This document shows positions 1-6,846 of a stretch of 64,000 nt of DNA, piece by piece; position 1 is the first letter of the stretch; each line of letters begins with the position of its first letter. A program made the translations under genes and the position numbers. The stretch comes from an uncultured Bacteroidota bacterium. GTDB taxonomy: Bacteria; Bacteroidota; Bacteroidia; B-17B0; Aurantibacillaceae. The notes beneath the pieces are model-generated. The model worked only from the letters and a program-made list of their open reading frames with translations, had not been told where the DNA came from and did not search any database. The stretch covers positions 1 to 64,000 of the forward strand of contig CAITNS010000043.1 in assembly GCA_903893815.1 (NCBI GenBank), given 5' to 3'.

Positions 1-296
1 CCAAGTATAGGTTGATGCGCCTGCTCCTGATAACGTTGTTGATTGACCTAAACAAACAATAGAGCTTGTTGCATTAGCAGTTACTACTGGCAAAGTATTA
101 ACTGTAATTTGTCTAGTAGCTGTGTTTGTGCATCCTGTTGCGGCTGTGCCTGTTACTGTATAGATAGTTGTTGCAGTTGGCGTAAAAGCTGTACCGTTAG
201 TTATTCCTCCTGACCAAGTATAGGTTGATGCGCCTGCTCCTGATAACGTTGTTGATTGACCTAAACAAACAGCAGAGCTTGTTGCATTAGCAGTTA
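1..296 (-). repeat. Near-identical tandem coding repeat, 213-bp period
   Basis: Bases 1-83 and 214-296 agree at 81 of 83 positions. The offset is 213 bp, exactly 71 codons, so each unit adds one 71-residue Ig-like domain without changing the frame. The first copy is cut by the window edge, so the array may continue to the left. The near identity points to recent duplication or ongoing recombination. Confidence 0.85.
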
Positions 297-1284
297 TTGT
301 TGGTAAAGCATTTACTACGATTGTTAGTGTATTAGTAGAAGCGCACTGTCCAGAAGGAGAAAATGTATACGTTTTTGTTATGGTATTATTTAATGCCGGC
401 GACCAAGTGCCTGCTATTGAATTAGTAGATAGCGATGGTAATGGTGTAAGCGTTTGACCTGCGCATATTGGCGCCACTGCATTAAAAACCGGTGTTGCAA
501 TACTATTGCAATAAGTAATCCTCACATGCCCATCACCACCATTTCCGCCATAAAAGGCACCATTGCTAACGCACCAGGCACCACCACCACCACCACCATA
601 ACTATTACCACCAGCTCCTCCTGAAGTAGAGCTATTTATACCTTGACCGCCTGAACCGCCGCCGCCTGTGGATGGAGCTACTACAGTTCCAGGGTTACCA
701 CCTGAAGCACCAGTTCCACCAGCTGAGCCACTATTCGCACCTCCACCGCCTGCACCAGATATGGTCGTTGACCCTGCTTGCCCTGCTCCCCCTGAAAATC
801 CAGTCCCAGACTGAACAGATCCTCCTGGTCCTCCAGTTGGAACATTAAAACAACTCTGAGAAGCGATTACGCCTGCGCCTGGCAAACCTCCAGTTGCTCT
901 CGCATATGAAGTTGAACTAGTCCAAACTTCAGAGGCTCCAGCACCTACAATTGACGTGCCACCAGCACCCACAGTAATATTTAATATAGTACCCGCAGCT
1001 AAATTTAAAGTTGTTTTAGCATAAGCACCACCACCACCACCGCCGCCTTTTTTTGGACAACTAGCTGTCGCTCCCTGGGCACCACCACCATTACCACCCC
1101 CTCCCCATGTTTCCATGAACAGGTTAGTTGCTCCAGCAGGTACAGTCCAAGTACAATTGCCAGCAGTATTACTAAAATCTACTCGCGTTATAGATCCATT
1201 TATGACAATAGTTGGGGCACAGGTTTGACTAATCGCGAGCGTTGAAAAAAACAAAGGCAGTATTAGGAGTAGTTTATTTTTCAT
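1..1284 (-). CDS. Gly-rich secreted protein with Ig-like repeats (5' part, runs off the window)
   Basis: The reading frame is open from the ATG at 1282-1284 to the window edge (428 codons), so the C-terminus is missing. It starts with a clear Sec signal peptide (MKNKLLLILPLFFSTLAISQ). A Gly-rich region with many GGGG and GGAGG runs follows at about residues 50-235, and then Ig-like/PKD-like repeats with the pattern C-x-G-Q-(S/T)-TLS-GAGAS-TYTW. The Gly-rich section encodes the CCACCACC-type runs seen on the plus strand. Architecture matches Bacteroidota surface adhesins, and a T9SS sorting domain is expected past the window edge, but that is inference. The Gly-rich part resembles the 46066-51036 protein, and the repeats resemble those in the 11722-14259 protein. 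Function is unknown; surface exposure is likely. Confidence 0.85.
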   Translation of the reverse strand, partial: MKNKLLLILPLFFSTLAISQTCAPTIVINGSITRVDFSNTAGNCTWTVPAGATNLFMETWGGGGNGGGAQGATASCPKKGGGGGGGAYAKTTLNLAAGTILNITVGAGGTSIVGAGASEVWTSSTSYARATGGLPGAGVIASQSCFNVPTGGPGGSVQSGTGFSGGAGQAGSTTISGAGGGGANSGSAGGTGASGGNPGTVVAPSTGGGGSGGQGINSSTSGGAGGNSYGGGGGGAWCVSNGAFYGGNGGDGHVRITYCNSIATPVFNAVAPICAGQTLTPLPSLSTNSIAGTWSPALNNTITKTYTFSPSGQCASTNTLTIVVNALPTITANATSSAVCLGQSTTLSGAGASTYTWSGGITNGTAFTPTATTIYTVTGTAATGCTNTATRQITVNTLPVVTANATSSIVCLGQSTTLSGAGASTYTW

Positions 1285-1348
1285 GGTTATTTGATTTTAT
1301 TGTTTGCGTTTTTTTTACTAAAATAAAATTATAGTTTTCGTTTCTAAT

Positions 1349-1915
1349 TTATATAAATACTTCAATCAATAGAGCATAATTTGCTTTATAGGTTTTTTCT
1401 AAATTAAAACTAGCTATTGATTTACAGACTCGTCTCACTTTATAAAAGCCTATGGTATTTTTTATTTTAATTATTTTTTTTACAGCAACACCTTTATTAT
1501 CAATGAATCTTTTATTATGGCTTTTCTCTAAGACAACAATTAAATAGCAAGTAATATCAGGTCTGGCAAGCTTTATTTTTAGCAATTTGTTAATATCAGC
1601 ATCAATTTTAGCACCACTAACATCAGTTTTAAATTCGATAGCAAAAAGTTCTTTTCTGTTTTTATCTTTGATCAACAGATCCACTCTCTCCATAGTTTTA
1701 ACGTCACTGTGATAAATTTTTTTCAACATTTCTTCTTGAAAAACATTTTGACCATCAGTAAAATTTGATTGTAATAATTTACAAAACTCAAGAGTAATTG
1801 GCGCCTCTTGTAACTTATGATTATTGAAATACATTTTATTGTACGAAACCCAAAATGCAATACCTTGTAAGGCTTTACCAAATGGCTTAATAATCGTTGT
1901 TAAAGATTTTTTCAT
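1349..1915 (-). CDS. Putative PD-(D/E)XK-like nuclease domain protein
   Basis: 188 aa, no signal peptide, rich in Lys. I do not recognise the family from sequence alone. The core has the spacing of a PD-(D/E)XK catalytic site: an acidic pair at E61/E62, D79 within ERVDLLI, then E94 and K96 in AIEFK, on what would be consecutive beta strands. The following segment (PDITCYLIVVLEKS) looks like the next core strand. Proteins with this layout include restriction-type nucleases and DUF-level housekeeping nucleases. The gene stands alone between a surface-protein gene and a 476-bp non-coding stretch, with no methyltransferase nearby. The nuclease assignment is an inference from motif spacing only. 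Confidence 0.6.
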   Translation of the reverse strand: MKKSLTTIIKPFGKALQGIAFWVSYNKMYFNNHKLQEAPITLEFCKLLQSNFTDGQNVFQEEMLKKIYHSDVKTMERVDLLIKDKNRKELFAIEFKTDVSGAKIDADINKLLKIKLARPDITCYLIVVLEKSHNKRFIDNKGVAVKKIIKIKNTIGFYKVRRVCKSIASFNLEKTYKANYALLIEVFI

Positions 1916-2391
1916 GTTATCTTACCATTAATTTCATTACTATTTTTTTTAATAATTAGTAGAATTTTTACATTATTTGATTTTTGATCTGAGTTATATT
2001 TTCTCGAAATTATTGGTAATAAATATATTTTAGTTTAATGTTCATCATCTTAATTTTTCTAATTAAAAAAAGCTTGATAAAATGATTTTACTTTTGTTCT
2101 TGCTGAAACGCTTATTTCTGACATGGTTTTAATTTTTTAGAGTGTATCAAATATATATTTTTGATATTTTTGATTTTAGTTTAAGTTAGTCCAAGTATTA
2201 TTTTGAAATTGGAGAATCTTAAATTTTGATTATTCGTTTTTTAGGTGATTGGAATATATTTTAGATTAGATGCTTTTTATAATGCAACTTATATTTCACC
2301 GTATTTATTATTTAGAGCGAATAGTATAATGCAAAAAGTTAAACACACTTTTTGATAAAATAGGTAGGTATAATTGGAAGTAGTTAGCTAG
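1916..2391. other. AT-rich intergenic stretch
   Basis: 476 bp between two minus-strand genes. I see no convincing gene, tRNA or strong hairpin. A 21-codon minus-strand frame at 2059-2124 (MSEISVSARTKVKS...) is the only readable frame with a plausible start and is too short to support. The region may hold the promoter of the 1349-1915 gene. Confidence 0.6.
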
Positions 2392-3492
2392 CTATATTTT
2401 CCAGATTTTAGCAGCATTTCTGTTTAAGTAGGGCAGCGCCTCCTTCAGTGAGGTTGTGCTTACAAAAGATGGCAATGTATTTAAGACGTCACTAAACATT
2501 AGTTTTAATTGCTTATGCATATCAATTTTAGTGCTCGTAGTATTTACAAACACATCTGCTAGTGTATAGAGCACAATTCGTTTTTCTTCTAACGTAAGTT
2601 TTTGTATAGTTTTTGAAACAGAATTTAATAACCATATTTCATACTTTTCCGATTCTTGTATTGTGCCATTTATGGTTAAATAAAATAATTTATATGCCAA
2701 ATAACGAATTTTTGGAAAGATATGTATTGGCGCTAAATCTTTCGATGAAAAATTATATGTTTCATATAATTTAACGCCTAATTTCTTTGACTCTGATTTA
2801 TCGTTATTCAAAAAATAATATCGAAACAACAAACAATTTCCAAAAACAAAGTCTTGTAATGATTTTACAGAGTGTTCTGGTTTTATTCCGAGCAAGTAAT
2901 ATTTTAAGCCAATTTCGTAATTAGGTATTATAAAAGTGGGATCAGCCATAAATTCAAAAAAGGCTTCTCTAACTATTGGTAATTTGGAAAAATTTTTAAA
3001 GAATAAGTCGTTTTTGTTTGGATTTGTTTTTAGTGCCTTATAAAATTCTTCGCCGAGCGCTCCTTTTTTTTGTAATTCAAGGCTTCCATCAAATTGTTCT
3101 GAAAAATCATAAACAGATTTCAATTCATTATGATGTATACAAGAGCTTAGTAAACTTAATGTGTTCCTATTTTTGACATGTACTTTTCCAAAGGACCATT
3201 CAAATGTTGATAGTTCGTTTAATTGTTTTTCTAAACTATACCAATCTTTGTAATTACAAAATTTAGCTAAAATATCTAAGGTTTGCAAATAGGGAATGTT
3301 ATCACTGCCCTCTAATAAAAAAAGTCGGTACAAGGTGCTTTCTGATATTACAGGCAATCCTTTTAGCTCAAAAAGTTCACAAACCTTTCGGCAATCAGCC
3401 TTTGTGTAAATAGGAAATGCAATGGTTTCAATTACTTTCCAGTACAAGCCTTGTTTTAAGTACGGTGATAATATGTATTTAGGTTTAGGCAA
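2392..3492 (-). CDS. Putative Bacteroidota regulatory protein, N-terminal HTH-like domain
   Basis: 366 aa, start TTG at 3490-3492. Residues about 45-90 carry the pattern S-x-STLYRLF...LQTLDILAKFCNYKDWYSLEKQL. It resembles the N-terminal domain of lineage-specific Bacteroidota proteins that end a helix-turn-helix-like segment with LA-x-(F/Y)-x-GY-x-x-W. The rest is alpha-helical and has no motif I recognise; it could be a TPR-like helical repeat. There is no signal peptide. The 510-bp region directly upstream carries three pairs of 10-bp direct repeats, which would suit autoregulation. The exact family and ligand are unknown. Confidence 0.6.
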   Translation of the reverse strand: MPKPKYILSPYLKQGLYWKVIETIAFPIYTKADCRKVCELFELKGLPVISESTLYRLFLLEGSDNIPYLQTLDILAKFCNYKDWYSLEKQLNELSTFEWSFGKVHVKNRNTLSLLSSCIHHNELKSVYDFSEQFDGSLELQKKGALGEEFYKALKTNPNKNDLFFKNFSKLPIVREAFFEFMADPTFIIPNYEIGLKYYLLGIKPEHSVKSLQDFVFGNCLLFRYYFLNNDKSESKKLGVKLYETYNFSSKDLAPIHIFPKIRYLAYKLFYLTINGTIQESEKYEIWLLNSVSKTIQKLTLEEKRIVLYTLADVFVNTTSTKIDMHKQLKLMFSDVLNTLPSFVSTTSLKEALPYLNRNAAKIWKI

Positions 3493-3540
3493 AGTGCTAT
3501 AAAATTAAATAAATAATAAATATAGACAGTATAAATTAAT

Positions 3541-3560
3541 ACTTGAACTAACTTGAACTA
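3541..3560. promoter_or_regulatory. Direct repeat pair 1 (2 x ACTTGAACTA)
   Basis: Two perfect adjacent copies of the decamer ACTTGAACTA, about 50 bp upstream of the TTG start of the 2392-3492 gene. The 10-bp period places both copies on one face of the helix, as expected for a dimer bound head-to-tail. The operator role is inferred. Confidence 0.55.
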
Positions 3561-3687
3561 ATTATTTGGTTTTAAAAGTGGGTTATTATTTATGTAATTG
3601 GCATTACTTACTAATACTATAGTACTTTGCTATTTATAGATAATACAAAGTAACAGCTTATTTACTAGTATTTATCGCGGTCATTCA

Positions 3688-3707
3688 ACTTGCAACAACT
3701 TGCAATT
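3688..3707. promoter_or_regulatory. Direct repeat pair 2 (ACTTGCAACA / ACTTGCAATT)
   Basis: A second pair with the same 10-bp period and the variant core ACTTGCAA. It starts 147 bp after pair 1. The operator role is inferred from the similarity to pairs 1 and 3. Confidence 0.5.
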
Positions 3708-3792
3708 GCATTATTTAAATGTAATTTGAAATATTTAAACACTAAATACAATGTTTATTTACTTTTTAATATTTGTATGATACAGAAAATAT

Positions 3793-3812
3793 ACTTGAAC
3801 TAAGTTGAACTT
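3793..3812. promoter_or_regulatory. Direct repeat pair 3 (ACTTGAACTA / AGTTGAACTT)
   Basis: A third pair with a 10-bp period, whose first half is identical to the unit of pair 1. It begins 105 bp after pair 2 and 210 bp before the ATG of the 4003-4230 gene. The operator role is inferred. Confidence 0.55.
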
Positions 3813-4002
3813 GATGAGGCGGTTTAAACTCAGGATATTTGAAAAAATATAAGATTAATAAGGCCTTTGATTACAAAAAATGTATGTATTGCAATATTAT
3901 TGAGTATAAAATATTTTTACAATTGATTAGTACAAATTAAAAAGTTAATCGTTTTACCTATAACTGCAAATATGCTTTATTTGCAGTTAGTTATATAGCA
4001 GT

Positions 4003-4230
4003 ATGGATATTAGACAAATTATACGAATTAATAAACTCATAAAATCTGAGCGTACTGGTACACCAAAAACATTAAGCACGTATTTAGCTGTAAGCGAACG
4101 CTCAACACATAATTACCTGAGGTTTATGCGAAACGAACTTAATGCTCCTATTAAATGGAATGCTAAAAAGAGATCGTATACCTATAAAAACACTGGCGAA
4201 TTAAAAATGGAGTGGCAAGAAAACATATAA
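4003..4230 (+). CDS. Stand-alone mini winged-helix DNA-binding protein
   Basis: 75 aa. It matches in layout the N-terminal winged helix of WYL-type (YafY-like) regulators: R-I-x-x-LI near residues 8-14, then GTPKTLSTYLAVSERSTHNYL as the helix-turn-helix, then RNELNAPIKWNAKKRSYTY as the wing. The effector (WYL) part is absent and the protein ends soon after the wing, so it probably acts as a small dimeric repressor or antirepressor. The repeat-bearing control region lies directly upstream and an orphan gene lies 143 bp downstream on the same strand. Confidence 0.7.
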   Translation: MDIRQIIRINKLIKSERTGTPKTLSTYLAVSERSTHNYLRFMRNELNAPIKWNAKKRSYTYKNTGELKMEWQENI

Positions 4231-4373
4231 TAAAGCTAAACTACCACCTCAATTTATTATAATGAATAAATTACTTGTTATTGAGTACTACATGATAGTA
4301 AATAATCTAAATAATAATCAAGCAAAATAATTAAGGATATAAACATGCATTGTTTAGTCAATTTTTAAAGTAG

Positions 4374-5090
4374 ATGATAGACTTTGTAAAAAATCAATTT
4401 GAGTGTTTTAAATTAGGGTTTGGAAATCCTAATGGAGACTATTGGTTTGTGGGGCCCGAAGAAGGGGGCAGTTCTGAATCGGTTGATTTAAGAATGCAAA
4501 TTTGGAAGCAACTTAATGCTGAACATTACACTGATATATATGACTTCCATAAATTATTTAACAACGGAACACTTCGTTTTTTTGATAACCCGATTAAGTT
4601 ACAAAGTACTTGGTCTGGTCTTATTGAAATTTTAATGGCTATGCGTGGCGAGGAATATTCTTTAAATCGTAAACGTCAAATACAATCTAAAGAATTTGGG
4701 AGAGGTAATTCTAATACTTGTATTGTTGATTTAATGCCCTACTCAAGCCAAAGTTTAGCGGATGTAAATTGGAACCTACACCACAAAGAAGCTAAAGTTG
4801 ATTATATCGCACGACTAAAAGCAATGAGAATAACACTTTTGGTAAATGAACTAATTACGTATCAACCAAAAGTTGTACTTTTTTATAGTAAATCCTATAT
4901 CAAAGAGTGGATTGAAATAATTAACAGAGTGGTTGATAACAATGTTACGTTTTTTCAGCATCCTGCTTTACCTCTGCTTTCTTATAAAAGCGACAGTACC
5001 TTATTTGTAATTACTGACCATCCAACTTCAATTACAATGAATTCAATTAAAACTGTAATTGGTTACAATCTTAAAGGCTTATTGGCTTAA
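4374..5090 (+). CDS. Orphan protein, possible uracil-DNA-glycosylase-like fold
   Basis: 238 aa, cytosolic. Three blocks stand out: GDYWFVGPEEGGSS at residues about 21-34, NTCIVDLMPYSSQS at about 113-126, and a C-terminal FVITDHPTS. An N-terminal WF(V/I)G-x-EEG block and a C-terminal HP motif recall a group of uncharacterised proteins that I associate with the UDG superfamily, in which the first block replaces the usual motif A and the HP block corresponds to motif B. Catalysis cannot be claimed. The gene follows the mini winged helix on the same strand with a 143-bp gap and precedes a symporter gene by 61 bp. Confidence 0.5.
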   Translation: MIDFVKNQFECFKLGFGNPNGDYWFVGPEEGGSSESVDLRMQIWKQLNAEHYTDIYDFHKLFNNGTLRFFDNPIKLQSTWSGLIEILMAMRGEEYSLNRKRQIQSKEFGRGNSNTCIVDLMPYSSQSLADVNWNLHHKEAKVDYIARLKAMRITLLVNELITYQPKVVLFYSKSYIKEWIEIINRVVDNNVTFFQHPALPLLSYKSDSTLFVITDHPTSITMNSIKTVIGYNLKGLLA

Positions 5091-5151
5091 TAATTGTAGT
5101 GGATATGTTTTAATTCGCTAATTCATACATTAGAATTTTTTTTGAATATAT

Positions 5152-6702
5152 ATGCTTGTTTTATTTGGTTATTTAGTAATTATATTTTTAATAACTTTTT
5201 TTCAAAAAAAAGAACTTTTAAAAGGCGTATTTAAAACGCACAAAAAAACGACCTGGTTTGTTTCGGGCATTTCATTATTTATGTACTATGTTTCTGTTGA
5301 GCAGGGGCAAGTTATTACAGGTGTTTTGGCAGCTCAAGGGATGTGGGGCCTTTGGATTTTTTGGTCGAGTTTATTGGGAGCATTTGTTTTGCCATTTGTT
5401 TTTGCGCCCTTATGGTCAAAGCTTAATTTCATAACAGATAACCAATTTATATTATTTCGTTTCTCAGGTTTTAGCGGTAAAGTATTGCATGCATTTCGTG
5501 CTTTTTACGTTGGCGGCCTTGTTGTTGCCATTCTTTTAAGTTACCATATATTGGCTTTTTCGAGAGTGATTGAAATTTATTTTGAAATAGATAAATTTTA
5601 TTCAATTTTTATAACGGGGTTAATTTTAATAGTATTTGCTTTAAAAAATAGTTTCCAAATTAAGTTAAAGACAGATTTTTTTCATTCGGTTATTTATTTT
5701 TTAGTGTTGTTTACTGCATTTTATTATCTGTACACTGCAAGTGGCGGCTTAAAAGCTGCTATTGATAATTTTAAACATTCAGGTCCTTTTAAATTAAATT
5801 TATTGCCACCGGCTGAAGTTAATTTCGCTTGGACATCTTGGTTTGCTTTTGTTTTTATACAATGGTGGAGCGCCCAATTATTTGATGGTGGAGGCCCCGA
5901 AATGGCAAGGTTTACAGCCGTAAAAGGAAATCGCAATGCCGTTTTAACAGCCTTATTTCCTATTTTGCTTTATGCCTTCTTATCAATCTTTATTGTAATT
6001 ATGTCTATTTTAGTTTTATCATTGCAACAAACTAATTTAGGTGAATCGCAATTTATTTATGCCATATTTAATTGTGTGCCTGAATTTTTTAAAATAGTTT
6101 GTTTAGTTGGATTTTTTGGAATGTTTATCACAACTGCCGAGTCGCAATTAAGTTGGGGAGGTTCTTTTTTAACGATTGACTTGTACAAAACTTATTTAAA
6201 TCCAAAACAAAGCGAAAGACATTTTCAATTCATTTCCTTTTTTTCAATGCTAATTCTAGCTATATGCGGAATTATATTTGCTTTTAATTTAGATAGCCTA
6301 CAAGGGTTGCTAAAAATAGTATTTAGCATTTCTGCGGGTGTTGCACCAGTATATATTTTACGATGGTTTTGGTATCGTATTAATGCTTGGTCGCAATTAA
6401 GTGCGATGATTTCGTCAGGGGTTTTCACATTAATTTTTCCCTATTTCTTTAATAAAAATAGTGTTATTTATGGCTTTGCTTTTGAGGAAGCGCGATTGAT
6501 AATTGTTACGATTCTTACCACATTTACATGGCTTATGGTTACTTTTTTAACAAAGAAAGATGATGCAGATATTATTGAAAGGATGAAGAAAATTGTACCT
6601 GACAAAAAAACGATTGTTAAGCAATTTGCTTTGGCCTTTGGTTTTGGTCTGGGTGTGGTAATACTTGTACTTGTTATTTGGAAATTAATTTTATCAATCT
6701 AA
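5152..6702 (+). CDS. Sodium:solute symporter family (SSS) transporter
   Basis: 516 aa, strongly hydrophobic with about 13 predicted membrane helices. The early segment SGISLFMYYVSVEQGQVITG and the later WWSAQLFDGGGPEMARFTAVKG have the layout of Bacteroidota SSS permeases (Na+-coupled uptake, LeuT fold); the helix around WTSWFAFVFIQWWS is typical. The substrate cannot be read from the sequence; relatives carry sugars, sialic acid, amino acids or carboxylates. It lies on the plus strand, convergent with the HD gene, with a hairpin between them. It has no obvious operon partner. Confidence 0.85.
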   Translation: MLVLFGYLVIIFLITFFQKKELLKGVFKTHKKTTWFVSGISLFMYYVSVEQGQVITGVLAAQGMWGLWIFWSSLLGAFVLPFVFAPLWSKLNFITDNQFILFRFSGFSGKVLHAFRAFYVGGLVVAILLSYHILAFSRVIEIYFEIDKFYSIFITGLILIVFALKNSFQIKLKTDFFHSVIYFLVLFTAFYYLYTASGGLKAAIDNFKHSGPFKLNLLPPAEVNFAWTSWFAFVFIQWWSAQLFDGGGPEMARFTAVKGNRNAVLTALFPILLYAFLSIFIVIMSILVLSLQQTNLGESQFIYAIFNCVPEFFKIVCLVGFFGMFITTAESQLSWGGSFLTIDLYKTYLNPKQSERHFQFISFFSMLILAICGIIFAFNLDSLQGLLKIVFSISAGVAPVYILRWFWYRINAWSQLSAMISSGVFTLIFPYFFNKNSVIYGFAFEEARLIIVTILTTFTWLMVTFLTKKDDADIIERMKKIVPDKKTIVKQFALAFGFGLGVVILVLVIWKLILSI

Positions 6703-6816
6703 TTTACCAGATTTAAAATCTTATTTGGAATCCACAATTACCTGAAAACAGTTGTTGCAATTGCCTGAATGGTTGGCATAATAATAATATCATGGTGATG
6801 GTATAAATGATATTTT

Positions 6817-6843
6817 AATTTAGGTAAAGATTTGACCTAAATT
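6817..6843. terminator. Bidirectional hairpin between convergent genes
   Basis: Inverted repeat AATTTAGGT (6817-6825) and ACCTAAATT (6835-6843) with a 9-nt loop, followed by TTTATTAT. It lies between the symporter stop and the stop of the HD gene at 6847, so it could end transcription from both sides. The stem is AT-rich and only moderately strong. Confidence 0.5.
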
Positions 6844-6846
6844 TTA

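Larger units (their letters stand above)
3493..4002. other. 510-bp AT-rich divergent control region
   Basis: Non-coding region between the minus-strand regulator and the plus-strand mini winged-helix gene. It contains three pairs of 10-bp tandem repeats (see separate entries) and a 7-bp inverted repeat TACTTTG/CAAAGTA at 3623-3629 and 3646-3652 with a 16-bp spacer. No gene was found on either strand. Confidence 0.7.

Noticed and set aside
1-300. Tandem repeat suggestive of a CRISPR array
   Set aside because: Period 213 bp, coding in frame, no short repeats with unique spacers; these are protein domain repeats.
540-1110. CCACCACC runs that look like a microsatellite or a regulatory repeat
   Set aside because: They are the complement of Gly codons in the 1-1284 gene and have no constant unit length.
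2059-2124. 21-codon minus-strand frame (MSEISVSARTKVKS...) in an AT-rich gap
   Set aside because: Too short, no recognisable promoter or homology that I can name; kept only as a remark on the intergenic stretch.
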